DNA from: Thoreauomyces humboldtii
Lineage: Eukaryota; Chytridiomycota; Chytridiomycetes; Spizellomycetales; Powellomycetaceae
DNA length: 64,000 nt
Direction of reading: 5' to 3'
Assembly (NCBI GenBank): GCA_027596035.1
Contig: JADGJA010000026.1
Location: forward strand, 1-64,000
Positions 49,300-61,179 of this stretch are shown here, one piece after another. Positions within the stretch are counted from its first letter, which is position 1, and every line of letters begins with the position of its first letter. The notes under the pieces are model-generated. The model searched no databases, was not told the DNA's origin, and worked only from the letters and a program-made list of their open reading frames with translations. A program made the position numbers and the translations under genes.

Positions 49300-50046
49300 C
49301 TACTTGCCTCCGGCCTCCTTTCGTAATCTCCTCAGTTTGACGTCGTAGTTGTATACCCGGGCGGTGTTCACCTCCATCGTCGTGATTTGATCCCGCAAAA
49401 ACTCGAGATCCTCGTCCACCTGCTCCAAACTCGTCCTCGCCGACCCCAGCTTCTGTGACAGCAGCGTTCGAGCCTCTGATGTCGAGTACTCGAGCATCAC
49501 GTTGGCACCAAGCCAAAGGTTCACGGTCTTCGGGGACGGGATGGAAGCATGGGCATACAGGGTGTCGTTCAGTTCGTATTGCGTCAGGATAGGTTCTGGC
49601 GAGGACTACGCAGATACGAGCCGCGTTAGCTTTGAGGGCAAAATGTGCGGACGAAGAAACGTTACCTCGTTGGAAATGAGGAAATCAACCATGTCGAGTG
49701 TCTTCTTGATGTCGGGGATCTTACTCTCTAGGCTCTTTTTCCGTTGTAAGAGATGCGTCTCCATGTACTTGTATTTTCTTTGGGATAACGCCTCGTGTTA
49801 AGAAAACGCTCTGCTCATGACCCGTTCGAACCCCAGAAGCCTGCTCACGATAGCATCTCCTGGAACTTTTTCAAGGTGCCCTCAACCTCGCTCTCAGTCG
49901 TGAACTCCTCTACCTTTCCCTGTACGTTCGGATATAGAAGCGTGAATTGAGGAAACACCGGAGGGTAGATCATGTTGTGATCTCCACTTCCTTACCACGA
50001 AAGGGGCTTGAGGAATTCCGCGGGGGTTTGCTTCCAGTTGTGCCAT
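49300..50046 (-). CDS. PAC10: Prefoldin subunit 3
   Basis: Alpha-type subunit of the prefoldin (GimC) chaperone, which hands nascent tubulin and actin to CCT. Also called VBP1 in animals and Gim2/Pac10 in yeast. Exon 1 reads MAQLEANPRGIPQAPFV (ATG 50046). After an intron comes GKVEEFTTESEVEGTLKKFQ, then EML, and a split Ser codon leads to KYKYMETHLLQRKKSLESKI. It continues with PDIKKTLDMVDFLISNEV, PEPILTQYELNDTLYAHASI, VNLWLGANVMLEYSTSEART and VDEDLEFLRDQITTMEVNTA. It ends with a basic tail RRLRKEAGGK at 49300. The paired coiled-coil helices with a beta hairpin between them are the prefoldin fold. Introns near 49920-49995, 49795-49855 and 49615-49670 are short. Confidence 0.9.
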
Positions 50047-50309
50047 TGTGACTCTCCGAGTGCTGGTGACGGGATAACGGTTCCACCTATCGTGTGGTAG
50101 GATGCGTATGGAGGTTTCGAGCACGAGGCAGTGGGTCGTTTCGTTCCGATGTGAGTTGAGTGTTGGGGGCAATTGCGATGGTCCCTTTGAGGCACGCCTG
50201 TCCTCGTCGTCGTCCGACATCCTGCGCGCGCGGCCGCTGTACACCTGTACAGTAACGGCAATCCACCCATCCACGATCGAACCTCGCGACCCGCCCGGTA
50301 CCTACCATA

Positions 50310-51237
50310 ATGTCATCCCTTCTCAACGGCGCCGTTCATTATCTGGACACCGGCGTCCTTACGCCCCTCGTCGGACAGCACTGCGCCCATCGCCTTCTCG
50401 AACTCGACCTCTCCGCGACGTCATGCATTAAGTTGTTCATTTCTAAGGGCCTCGGTATTGGGATCGTGGTTGGAGGCACAATCGTCAAAGTGCCCCAGAT
50501 CCTGAAGATTGTCAGCGCAAAGAGCACGGTCGGGATTAGCTTTGCGAGCTACTTGCTCGAGACGGTCGCGTACACCATCTCGTTGGCTTACAACTACAGG
50601 AGTGGGAACCCGTTCTCGACTTTCGGCGAGAGTAAGTTTCGTTGCCTAGATGATATCTCTCTGATCTCCGAAGGCTAACCCCTGGATCTGCGCCTAGTGG
50701 GCTTTATCACGCTGCAGAACATTGCGATTCTTTTCCTTATTTTGTCTTACGCGAAGAGCCTACCGGGTCTTGTCTTGTTCCTCACCGTCTACAGCATCGC
50801 TGCCTTCTCCCTCTTTACCCCCAGCATCATCTCTCCTGACTTGCTACGTACGCTCCAGTGGGCCACAGTCCTGATTGGCGTTGCGTCCAAGGTCCCTCAG
50901 ATCTCCAACAACTTCACCGCCAAGTCCACTGGCCAGCTGTCGGCCATTACTGTGTTTATGCAGACGGCGGGAAGCTTTGCCAGGGTGTTCACCACAGTGC
51001 AGGAGATCGACGATCCAGTTCTGCTGACTAGCGCAATCGTAGCGTCGGCGTTGAACGGCGTCATCGCAGCACAGGTTGTTGTGTACTGGGCGAACAGGAC
51101 CCCTGCGATCGGGGTAAGGGCTTTGAGAATGATGTGTCCAAGTACTGCGTATTAACTTGACTCTTCTATCGCCCCCACTGTAGCATCTGCCCGCGCAAGG
51201 TTCCAAGCGAAGAATCGAGACAAAGAAAAGATCCTAG
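50310..51237 (+). CDS. MPDU1: MPDU1, mannose-P-dolichol utilisation PQ-loop protein
   Basis: ER membrane protein of the PQ-loop family needed for use of dolichol-phosphate mannose/glucose in N-glycan and GPI assembly. Seven hydrophobic segments and two PQ motifs are visible: GGTIVKVPQILKIVSAKSTV and IGVASKVPQISNNFTAKSTG. Conserved stretches include SFASYLLETVAYTISLAYNY and TVFMQTAGSFARVFTTVQEI. Exons join FSTFGE to VGFITLQNIAILFLILSYAK (intron near 50630-50697) and TPAIG to HLPAQGSKRRIETKKRS (intron near 51117-51183). The protein ends in KKRS, which fits a KKXX ER-retrieval signal. Head to head with prefoldin 3 over about 260 bp. Identity is confident; length matches the family. Confidence 0.92.
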
Positions 51238-51532
51238 ATATAGATCCTCGTTTCGTAGCGTATATTGCCATATCGATATCCATTGCCATTGACTGAGGTT
51301 GCAAGAGTCACTTCGTGGCTCGTCCGAGTGGCGCGTTGCCGACGCGCGAAACGAGCTTCCTGAGGTTTCTTCCCTTTTCTTTTTTCTCCACCATGGTTTG
51401 ACTCTGTAATAATACTGAGGGAAGTACCCTTATCAATCGTTACTTTTCAACCGCCGCATCCTTTGTTGTATCCCAGTTGCGATTTTTCATGGGATCCTGC
51501 ACTATTGCATATGAATAGACACCACAAGCGAC

Positions 51533-54500
51533 ATGCATTCCTCCACAAGAGATGACGACTTGGAAGAAAAGCTACAAGTTCTATTGAAAAGCGACGAAGG
51601 CCCTTGGCTCGGAGTAGGAACATTGGACTATCCCGATAAGCTGGTCCCTTTCCTTTCGGGCCTCGAACAGCATGACCCCGCCGTGCCTGCGGAGTGGAGG
51701 CAGTGGCCCAAACGACCCAAGGTAGTTCCATTGTCAGCAAAGAACGCATCCACTCTCGACAACCTTCAGTACCTTGTGGACTGTGATCTGGGAGCGGCAA
51801 CATACCTCGTTTACGCTCGACGTCCCGAGGATCGCTTGGAGTTCCCTCTGCCTCCAATATACCAAGAAAACGATGTCCGCATTTCTGTGCGAGTTTTTCT
51901 GCTGCCTGAAGACGACGGCGGTCGAGCCGTGCTAGACAAGCTGCAGGTCGGTCACATCAGAATGTGTCGGAAAGCTTTGCCAGATCTTCTGCATGCCGTC
52001 AACTGCTCACAGGAAGCATGGAACAACCCATCGTCATCTGAAAGGATCGCTCTGTTCTCACAGCAGGTGGGTCTCTGGCGTACTCGAGCGTCGTAGTCCT
52101 CTGCAGCGCAACTGATGTGCGCATGTCACTGCCCGTTCAAGTCGAACATGACGCGGGTGAGCGATATCTACGCTTCCATGCCGTCCCCAGGGCCTATGCC
52201 CTTGCAGGAGACCGACGACCTAGCAGCGAAGGCATTGCTCAGACGATGCATCGATGAGCCAGCACCAGTTGGCATGCGCACGAACCTGTTCCGGTATCAA
52301 CGACGGACACTTTGGAAGATGGTCCAGCGCGAGACTCTTCCCCAGCGCATCATCGATCCCGAGCTGTGTGAGTTCCGGACAGCAGATACGGGCATGCCGT
52401 ACTGGCTTCGAATCTCGACGGCAGAGCTTCTCAGATTCCCAGTCTACTATGAGGAGTCCAAAGGCGGAATTATCTGCGAAGAGATGGGCACTGGAAAAAC
52501 TTGCATCTGCATAGCCCTTATTCTCCAAACCCGACATCAGTCAAGTTGTCCTCCCATCGACTGCGTAGGAGGCGGCATTCAGTTGAAGTTGGATACAAAG
52601 TGGTCACGGTTTCTGGATGAGGACGATTGTGCAGCAGCTGAAGCTGCCGGGCGAGTCATGTTCCCAACTCTGAAGGAGATGGCAGCCAAAAGAATCCTTC
52701 TTTCTCGTGTGCCTTTCAGGAAATCCAAGGACCGATTACCGTCCCACTTGTACAAGCTTCTCCGCAATTCCCCGCCATTTTATCTCAAAGCTGGTCCGAA
52801 GCAGGTGCGAGTCAGTCGCTACAGCAGTGAAGCGCCACGGGCAATGCCCATCCTTTTGTCGTCGACAACGCTGGTCGTCGTTCCCGACACCCTTGTAGAT
52901 CAATGGAGAACCGAACTCAACAAGGTTAGCTTGCGAGCGAATAGAGGATCTTCAGGAAAGGCTGGCAGTCAACACTTTTGGCCTTGCAGCATGTCTACGA
53001 TCGCGAACTCAAGATTCTGGTCATAACGAACCCTGCGGATTCAGTTCCAGATGCAAAATCCCTAACAAAGTACGACATCATCCTCATCTCACATCCGAGA
53101 TTCGGGCGAGAACTCGGGAGCCTGAACGGGGAAGCTGATGATTATGACGGCGGGGATTTTTACTCTCCCCGCTCACCACTACTAAGTGTACGATGGCTTC
53201 GTCTGATAGTCGATGAGGGCCATGTCATGTCCTCGCAGCAGTCGCCGCAGGTTGCCCTCGCAGCCCAGCTTGCTTGCGACCGCCGTTGGGCCTGCAGCGG
53301 CACACCGATGCCCAACGTCCTTCGAGCTGCCACTCTACCCGATGAACAGAAAGACGTTCACAAACTTGGTGGTATCATCGCAAAGTTCCTGCAGATCCAG
53401 CCCTTCGCTTCCAAGGTTAGCTTTCGTACTATTGTTGCCAAACCGTTTCTTGAACGGAGTTTTCGGGGTTACGATCGACTTCGCGATCTCATGCATCGCG
53501 TCATGGTACGGAATCAAGTCGACGACGTGGCCCGAGACGTTCGACTTCCCCCTCTACACGAATCAGTCACGGTCCTTCATTTTGGCCGTCTGCAAAGGCT
53601 GACTCACAACTGCCTCGTGGCTTTCATCAAGGCGAACGCTGTCCTCTCCGAACGAGAACATAGCGATTATTTCTTTCACCCGCGAAACGCTGGACCGTTG
53701 CGGGATGTTATCACGAATTTGCAGGAATCATGCTTCTGGCTTTCACCTAAGGGGTTTCTGGGAGTTGTGCGCAGAACTCTCGACAACGTTTACACTGGCA
53801 TCGATGCCATTGCTTCATCTCACCAAAAAGATGCTACAGAACTCGAAGAAATTGAGCGCGTCTTGGAGGACGCCTTGAACGATGAGCTTTGGGTGCACAT
53901 TATGAAAGGGGAGGACTTGGTATACGAAGTCTTGGGTGCCGTTGACGACAGCACTAGCCATAGTCGACAACTTCTCGTAGGAAGCCATCTGGAATCTCAA
54001 GCCAGAAAACTGCAGATGCGTCTGCCATCACGGGGTGACTCTGCTCAGCTGGAAGTGCTTGCTACAGGCAGCGCGAAGCAGGCGTATCTCCTGAGTGAGG
54101 TGAGCCTGTTGTCGCTTTTCAGCAAGCGTTTGACTCGGTATGCTGAATCATTCTTTACCGCCAGATTTTGAAGTATGCATCAACTGAAAAGATAATCATA
54201 TACTGCCAGTTCGAACGGGAGATTTTCTACCTTCATCAAATGTGCCGTTTGGCACAGGTACGCTGCATCCTCTTCCATAAACAGATGGTGCGTTCTGAAT
54301 CCGCACAACGACTTTAACTATTGGACTACTCAAAAATCCTTCGGTTTGGCTTGTAGAAAGTATCGGAACGGTCGCAAAGTGTCACGACCTTTAATACAAG
54401 GTAAGGCTCTTCGATTACGCCGTCAGTGTTTTGGTAACCCTGTCGAGCCTAAGCGTCCATACGAACAGTGATAACGCCCCCGTCATGATCATGGATGTCA

Positions 54501-55217
54501 AGCTCGGTGCCTGGGGCATCGACTTATCTTCAGCTGTGAGTGATAGTATGTTTTCAGCGCGGCCTTGGTGATCGAGGCTCATGATCTCTTCACTACAGTC
54601 AAGAATGTACTTCCTGAGTCCCGTATGGCAGCATGACATGGAACGACAGGCTATCAAGCGCGGTGAGGCGTCAAAAGGATTTTCTGCAGCTTGTTTCTCG
54701 CCTAAGCTTAAGCCATTCTCTTGCATCTTCTCCAGCCCACAGAATCGGAGCGGTACGACCCATTCATATCGAAACCTTGGTAATCTCTGGGACCCTGGAA
54801 GAAGCTATCCTCTCTCGCCGAGGGGAGCTCACATCCGCAGAGAGTTTTCCCACTCCGCGCCCGACGCCTACGGTTGGCAACACATCTCCAGATCCTGCGC
54901 CTGTGACGACCGCATCCAAATCTTTCCTAGATGACTCGAAGCTTCGCAACGTCCTCAGCTCAGCCAAGTGGATCCCAGATATAGGACATCATGCATATCT
55001 GTCGCCGGTAGAGACCCCAGTTCCACTAACCGCGGCGCCGCTTGTTCGAGCATTGGGTAGCTGCGCTGCCGCAGGCGACTATTACGACAAGCCTGACGAA
55101 AGCATGCCAGTCCCTAAAAAAGCAGATGAGAAATCCCTAGCAGGGGCTGCAGAAACTGGGCCGGCCGAGGACGACGATGGAAGTGCTCCCCCTAAAAAAC
55201 GAGTGCGTTTTATCTGA
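51533..55217 (+). CDS. SNF2-superfamily helicase-like ATPase
   Basis: DNA- or chromatin-acting SF2 ATPase. Exon 1 is an uncharacterised N-terminal region (MHSSTRDDDLEEKLQVLLKS...). Motif I is GGIICEEMGTGKTCICIALI (52480), motif Ia LVVVPDTLVDQWRTELNK, motif II LIVDEGH (a DEGH box), and motif III RRWACSGTPMPNVLRAA. The C-terminal lobe is on later exons: EKIIIYCQFEREIFYLHQMC, MIMDVKLGAWGIDLSS (motif V region) and SPVWQHDMERQAIKR joined to AHRIGAVRPIHIETLV (motif VI, QxxxR). A long insertion of about 350 residues sits between the lobes. The tail is basic (PPKKRVRFI). Introns near 52068-52140, 52925-52990, 54104-54166 and four smaller ones to 54735 all join in frame. No RING finger is seen, so it differs from Rad5. 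Fungal orthologues remain poorly named. Confidence 0.85.
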
Positions 55218-55517
55218 TCGATGTATAATATTTCTTGTGCTGGCTTTCAGCCGGCTTGTAATGCATCGTGGCCTCTGGTTGGGGCTGACTAAACGAAACT
55301 CCGCCAAGCGTTTTCTCGTCAGCTATTCTTGGGCCTCGTAAACACGCAGCCAAGAGACATCTTTTGAAAGAAGCCTTTGACTTTTTGTCCGCGGGTCTGG
55401 ATTGACACTTGTTGTTCGCTTGTGTTAATTGCTACGTCTCGCTTTCACTTTCTCAAGTCCCTTCGTTGTTTGTAGCTAACCGGTCGTCTACAACCTCCCT
55501 CATCTCCGTCTCGCCGT

Positions 55518-57353
55518 CATGCGGACGCACGTTCCGACTGCCACCCTGGTCCTGCTCGCTCTTGCTTCTGCTACAGCCTCATATGCTGCACTCACCTCCC
55601 CATCCCTCGAAAATGCGGTGGCTCTTGGAAAGCCGTTCACGTAAGGCGGTAGCTACGACAGGCCGGCGGAGACCGTCCTGATCAGGTTGAAAATCTTCCA
55701 GGATACCACTGTCGAGTCCTGGGATGCAACAGATTAACCAGCAGAATGCTGAGGTAGCCGCAGGGCGGACGTCGGGTGCCATCGACCGAAGATCTAGCGT
55801 TATCGAAGATCATATATACTATAACACGAACGTTTCGCTTTCCGTAAGTGACGGATGAGATCAGAAAGCTGCGAGCCAGTGAGTCTGACACGATCAATTT
55901 TCAGTTCTTTGGTCAAGTGAGCTTCGGTACACCCGCCCAAACCTTCACATTGTTGGTACGACGCTGTTCCTCGGCTCATACGCTGGCGTCTCCTTACCGA
56001 CCTTGCTTCCGTTGCGTAGTTCGACACCGGCTCCTTCCAGCTTTGGGTTCGGTCCAGTCGATGTACATCTAGCCTCTGCAGCAGGCTTCCCGAGTTCCGA
56101 GGGTCGCAGTCAAGTACCTATGTGGGAGGGTCGCTACCTGGCAATGCGGCTCCGGACGTTCAATACGCAGATGGAACCGAAGTCACCGGCGTCTACTCGA
56201 CGGATACAGTGACCGTGGACAATCTGCCGGTCACCGGTCTGACTTTCATGGAGATCATCACGACCACGGACACGACCGGAAGCGCGTTCGACGGAATCAT
56301 GGGCATGTGCTGGCCGCAACAAGGGTATCCCAACACCTATCTGCAAACCCTTATCGCAAATGGTGCAATGAAGAGTCCCGTGATGGGATATTGGGTGCAG
56401 GAAGATGCCGAAGCGGGAGAGGTTACCATGGGCGGCGTGGATCTTGTGAGGTTCACCGGAAACTTCACCTGGATACCAAGTTTTGGGTATTCTTCGGACG
56501 GAACGGGAAAAGCTCCTTTTGTATTCTACCAGGGCTTGGCCCTCGGCGCTTCGTACGTTGTTGGTGGTACCCATTACGATGTGCCCTGGACCACATCCGA
56601 CAATTACCTCTCGGTGTTTGACACGGTAAATTCCGCGATCTTATGGTGTGTGCATTTCAAAAAGCTACTTTTGTAACTTTTTTTCTTGTGTGCAGGGAAC
56701 CTCCTTTGCCTATCTTCCCCGACGTGTAGCTGCCAGTCTGCACGCCAATATGGCCGGATTTTCGGTAACGACAAAATCTGGTATGTTTTTACGATGAACT
56801 CTTTTTCCGAGGTCTCTAGCTTGATATTAATGAGCCGTCATTACAAGATACCGACTACTACACAGCTTACTGTTCCGCCGCAAGCATAGCAGCGCTCGGC
56901 GAGATCAATCTCTCGTTCGTCGGACAAGACGGCGCAATCGTGACCCTCTCCGTTCAGCCGCTTGATTATCTACTCTTGGTATCAACAGGAGCCCATGGCA
57001 TCTGCCAAAGCATCTTTGTCGGTAGCGACGGCGTTCAGGAAGCCACGAGCGCTAACGGTCCCATCGTCGCTTCCATCCTCGGCAACGCTTTCCTCAAGAC
57101 TTTTTACACGGTGTTTGACTGGGGCAACAATCGGACGGGGTTCGCTACTTCGGTGAGAACATCCGGGGGCACGTCGAACTTGCAAGCTCTGAACGACACG
57201 ACCACCGGGACCGGCACCTTTACGGGCTATCTACCCGTTACGAGCGGTGGGGATTCGAACACCAACCTTGGCAGTGTCAAGAGTTATGTTCTCATGGCGT
57301 TGCCGACGTTGGCAACGCTGCTGCCCGGACTCTTGACCAACTGGCTTCTCTGA
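55518..57353 (+). CDS. Pepsin-like aspartic protease with GPI-type tail
   Basis: Secreted A1 peptidase. It starts with a signal peptide (MRTHVPTATLVLLALASATA). An intron at about 55639-55698 joins KPFT to IPLSSPGMQQINQQNAEVAA. The flap region FFGQVSFGTPAQTFTLL precedes the first catalytic motif FDTGSFQLWV. After an intron at about 56584-56697 the second is VFDTGTSFAYLP; both Asp residues and the DTG/S frame are intact. Later text includes YWVQEDAEAGEVTMGGVDLV and a C-terminal tail SVKSYVLMALPTLATLLPGL then LTNWLL, preceded by Ser/Gly-rich residues, which fits a GPI-anchor signal as in yapsins. The protein is likely cell-wall or plasma-membrane bound. Two adjacent exons near 56.7-56.9 kb carry the rest of the second lobe. 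Confidence 0.87.
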
Positions 57354-57558
57354 TTGCCGAACATCTCTGCCAGGCATTAAATTAATTCCTTTTGAAATAA
57401 CATGATCCGTCCGGTTGAGGTTTTCAGCCGGATTTCCATGTTTACAACGATGCGATGAAGAGTGGTAGAGAACGTTTTCGTTGCAGCTAGTTACAATTGA
57501 GAAATACAAAAAGTCGCACAGCAATCCTAGCTTTCTAATGATGCGGGAGGCTAACAAG

Positions 57559-58599
57559 CTATCGGCCTACGATTTCGACGGTGAAAGCACGCATTCGGCC
57601 AGACCCCAAGATTCTTTCTCCTGTCCTGGTTCTCCTTCCCGTGGGCACGACGATCTCGTCCCTCGCCGCCCTCGGATCTCCATTGGCGTCCAAAAGGTCG
57701 TCTGGGTGGGTCCCTTCCTTTCGCGAGGAAGACGCAACGTAAGCGGGACGCCAAAGGTTGCTATCCTCATCCGACGATGACAGTCGCCGCCTTCTGCTGC
57801 TTCGAAACCTGGTTGCCATCGTAGGCTCTCCGTCGGCGTCCAGCATGGTCGTGCGATTCCGGGTCCGGGTGGTGAGGTGAGCGACGTTCGCAGAAGCCGC
57901 GGGGCTCCGATGGACGGATGAGGTCAGATCAAACCGACGGATGGGGATGTCCGGAAGGTCTCGCCAGGAAGTGATGGCTCGTTGCTGCCAAGGTGGAACG
58001 GAGCTGATCTCTGCCTCCTCCGCCTCCTCGTCTGCGACATCGGCGTCGGGGTCGTCCGAACGTGAATACGACAGTCCCGAGAGTTCCACCTCCCATGCGT
58101 CCTCGACCTCCCGGTCAGCCTCTCCCAACGGTGGAACCGGTTGCGGAAGGAATCGATAGAGGCGGGCGGGACCGCGCGAGCCAGTGGCTATGGTTCCGGC
58201 TCCCGGGACCGCTTCGCCCAAGCCAGCCAAGACGGCCACGGCGATGCGACGAGCGTACAGCGTCTCGTACCAGGATTGCAAAGCGCCGATCTCGTCTCTG
58301 ACGGTCGTTAGATCCGCGAGAATGCGAGCGCGTAGTGTGTCTGGCGAGAGCGATGATGCCGTGGACGCCGTGTCGGGCTCGTTCACGTGAGCGATGAGGT
58401 CTGGGATGGTGGTAGCAGACGGCGGGGAGTCAAACGCTGCAAGGTGCGTGTTCGCTGCGGATCGAAGGAACGAGAAGAGCGTGTTGGATGACGGGGTATC
58501 GTTTGCGGTTGGTGTCGCAGATGAGGCATTGAGTGCTGCCTCAAATCCAGTTAGCCATGGAGAGAGCGTAGAGTTCTGAGGCTCGTGTCGGTCGCGCAT
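57559..58599 (-). CDS. Unrecognised intronless protein
   Basis: About 346 codons from ATG 58599 (MRDRHEPQNSTLSPWLTGF...) with no intron; ATG 58677 adds 26 residues. No domain was recognised. Visible parts: a mixed helical N-terminal half (LFSFLRSAANTHLAAFDS, DTLRARILADLTTVRDEIGA then LQSWYETLYARRIAVAVLAG), a middle acidic stretch (SRSDDPDADVADEEAEEAEI), the phrase ITSWRDLPDIPIRRFDLTSS, and a basic, Ser/Arg-rich C-terminal third (RFRSSRRRRLSSSDEDSNLW). The pattern of two helical blocks plus a phospho-rich tail suggests a nuclear or signalling protein, but nothing supports a specific role. Open length and codon use make it a likely real gene. Confidence 0.6.
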   Translation of the reverse strand: MRDRHEPQNSTLSPWLTGFEAALNASSATPTANDTPSSNTLFSFLRSAANTHLAAFDSPPSATTIPDLIAHVNEPDTASTASSLSPDTLRARILADLTTVRDEIGALQSWYETLYARRIAVAVLAGLGEAVPGAGTIATGSRGPARLYRFLPQPVPPLGEADREVEDAWEVELSGLSYSRSDDPDADVADEEAEEAEISSVPPWQQRAITSWRDLPDIPIRRFDLTSSVHRSPAASANVAHLTTRTRNRTTMLDADGEPTMATRFRSSRRRRLSSSDEDSNLWRPAYVASSSRKEGTHPDDLLDANGDPRAARDEIVVPTGRRTRTGERILGSGRMRAFTVEIVGR

Positions 58600-59299
58600 T
58601 GTATGAGATGAAAAAGCACTGTAGAAATCAATTTCTTTCAGGCCAGCCGGTCGACCAAAGGCAGACGCGACCTGCAAAGCCTTCTTGCATACTTTCTTCT
58701 ATGGTGCATCATCCAGGAATAAGCGCTGAAGAAGTGTGGCGGACGGAGCGCCCAGCAGCAAGCCTTTTCAGCCTCATGCTGAGAATAGCCTATGATTTTC
58801 GTGACCCAGAAAGCTGCCGGGGAGCTGCGATGTAAAGGGCCAGGTAAAGGTTCGGCAGCGTCCCGAGCGGAGTTTTGCTCGCCGAAACCAGCGATGATTT
58901 ACCGTTACGTCTCCAACGACATTTTTCTGTTGGTACGAGATCCACCACTCCTTCTCCTCACGCGACCGCTTTCTCCCCCACAATGACGCCGTGCGCCGTA
59001 CCGGTACCGCTTTCGGTGCCATATCCCAGAAGGTACACCTCTTTTTGTGGTGGCGGGCCACAACCGGTAACGCTGGCATCTTGTCTCCCAGCCCTCTTCT
59101 TTTTTTTTTTTTTTGCCATATGGCTTCGTTGCCGTGAACCTTGTTTTTCTTTTCTCTCCTTCTTTCTCTCTTGTCGCGCCAGTTCGTTCCCGTTGTTCAA
59201 AAGGTGGCCAGAGTCCTCCGGCCCCCTTCGCGCGTAGAAAACTTGTCGCTCTCTGTTGCCAAGTAACGAACATCGCAAGACACCACCACAACAACAACG
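58600..59299. promoter_or_regulatory. Divergent promoter region with poly-T
   Basis: About 700 bp between the divergent starts of the unknown gene and the DUF606 gene. It contains a run of about 17 Ts near 59098-59114, CT-rich DNA around 59140-59180 and a CACCACCACAACAACAACG leader just before 59300. No other feature was found. Confidence 0.45.
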
Positions 59300-60620
59300 A
59301 TGGGAGCAGACTGGACGATCGTGTTGGTTATTCTCGGCGGTGCAGCACTCGCTCTTCAGGCCGGTGAGAAGACGAGCAATTTTTTGGTGTTACCCAGCTT
59401 GCGCAAGGAACTAAGTTGTGTCAAAATGTGCAGGAACGAACGGAACACTGGGAAGGCTCGGTGGGAATGGACTGTTCTCGGCATTCTGGTCGTTCGTGAG
59501 CGGAATAGTGCCACTGGCCATCTACTGGCTCGCCTCGACACATGGAGGGAAGGACACTCAGTTCAAGGAACTTTACCATGGTGGGTAGAGAAAGAGTTCG
59601 TGCCAGGTCCTGGCTCCTGAAGCTAACGAGACGTTCTTCTTTGCTGTAGATGCGCCATGGTGGTGTCACTTCGGAGGTCTCATGGGCGCATCGTACGTTC
59701 TCATGATCGTCATCCTCGCCCCCCGTCTCGGAGCCGGCAACATCATCAGCACCGCGACCACCTCGCAGATGATCACGGCGCTGATCTTCGACAACTACGG
59801 CGCACTGGACCTCGAGGTGCGAAAAGCCACGGCCGGTCGGATCATCGGCATCGTCCTGTCGGCGTTCGGCGTCGCTCTGGTCATGGGCTTGGAAAAGACG
59901 CTCTGGATCCGCTTCCGTGGACGAAAGACGGGGACCGTCAAAGGCGATGTGATGGCCAAGAGCAGCAGTGAGAAGGACGTGGAGGCTGGGCTGGACCCTT
60001 CCTTCCGCGAAACGGACTCCCACACGCAATCGGTCCCATCGCAAGAAGGATCCCCAGCAAAGGCTGCGGCCACCTTCAACACCGGTGTCGACGCTCCCTC
60101 GTCCCCGCCAACGACGAAGCACACGGCAGTACCTGCAACGGAGTCGACGGGAGGGTTCGACTGGACCATCCTTTTCGCCATCGCCGGCGGAGTGGCCCTC
60201 GCGCTGCAAGCGTCAATGAACGGAGAGCTAGGCATAGTGGGCGGTGGCGGCTACGCGGCGACGTGGTCGTTCGCGTCGGGAGGCGTGGTGCTGGGACTTT
60301 GCCTGTGCGTAGACCTCTACTGCGGGCCGGCGTGTCGCGAGTCGCCTCGATGGACGTTCATGGGATGTTGGAGAAGGACACCGGCGTGGTCGTGGACCGG
60401 TGGACTTTTGGGCGCTGCGTACGTGCTCGCCATCACGGTCATCATCCCGCGGTTGGGAGCTGCCACCGTGCTGGGGACAAGCGTGTGTGCGCAGGTCGTG
60501 ACGGCCGTCGTGTGCGATCACTTTGGTTGGGTGGGACTCACCAAGCTGCGTGTGGGCTGGGGACGACTGGTTGGCGTAGCTGCTATCATTGGAGGAGTGG
60601 TGATGATCACGGTTCTCTAA
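59300..60620 (+). CDS. DUF606 (YdcZ-type DMT) transporter, two fused repeats
   Basis: Membrane protein related to bacterial YdcZ/DUF606 proteins, small five-helix members of the drug/metabolite transporter clan. Here two copies are fused. The first is spread over three exons: MGADWTIVLVILGGAALALQ, then A plus GTNGTLGRLGGNGLFSAFWS and FVSGIVPLAIYWL after an intron, then DAPWWCHFGGLMGASYVLMI after a second. The second copy, FDWTILFAIAGGVALALQAS then MNGELGIVGGGGYAATWSFA, repeats the same order and ends PRLGAATVLGTSVCAQVVTA and GRLVGVAAIIGGVVMITVL. A hydrophilic Ser/Thr/Pro-rich linker of about 90 residues joins them. Repeat-aligned pairs (DWTI/DWTI, GGAALALQAGTNG/GGVALALQASMNG, ARLG/PRLG) show internal duplication. 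The transported substrate is unknown. Confidence 0.88.
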
Positions 60621-61179
60621 TTTATATGACTTTTTATATGATCCCGCAGAACCCATGGAGAGACGACGAAGAGGTAGAAGGTACCGTTCCCACGGTAACA
60701 ATGGACGTACCGAGCGAACCGTGGACCGGGAATCCAAAACGGTCGGGGACATCCGAGGAAACGCTCACAGGTCACACACGATGCCTGAGCTCCGGTTGTC
60801 ACAGCTGTCCGATGACGTCGACATGTACACAATCTTATTATTTGCATCGCGTGCCGACGTAATTGATCGCCCTCGGTTGTCCCACCCCCTTTTTCCCTGG
60901 CCTTTTGCTTGGCTTCGAAATGGTGTCAGAGAACAGCCGTGGCTGCCGTGCTGAGCTTCTTCCCTCCTCCCATCGCGGATTCCATCTGCTGTACACTGTA
61001 CTGTACCTTCCCTACCCTGTTTTCCGTTTCCGAAGGCCCGAAGCCCGAACCTCCCGCCCACATCCTTTATTAGTACAGTAGCTCGCACTGGACACCCGTC
61101 CTCCCTGCCTGCTCATCCTTACGCTTGTCGCCCATCGCATCCCATCCACCCATCCACCCATCCTACTTCGCACGTCAAC
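60621..61179. promoter_or_regulatory. Intergenic, upstream of alpha-crystallin-like gene
   Basis: About 560 bp. The frames here on both strands are shadows without domains. It holds the promoter of the next gene, whose leader is CA/CT rich (repeated ATCCACCC near 61140-61160). Confidence 0.4.

Noticed and set aside
49813..49860. GTTCGAACCCC stretch that recalls a tRNA T-loop
   Set aside because: No acceptor stem, D arm or anticodon arm can be placed around it; it lies in a prefoldin 3 intron.
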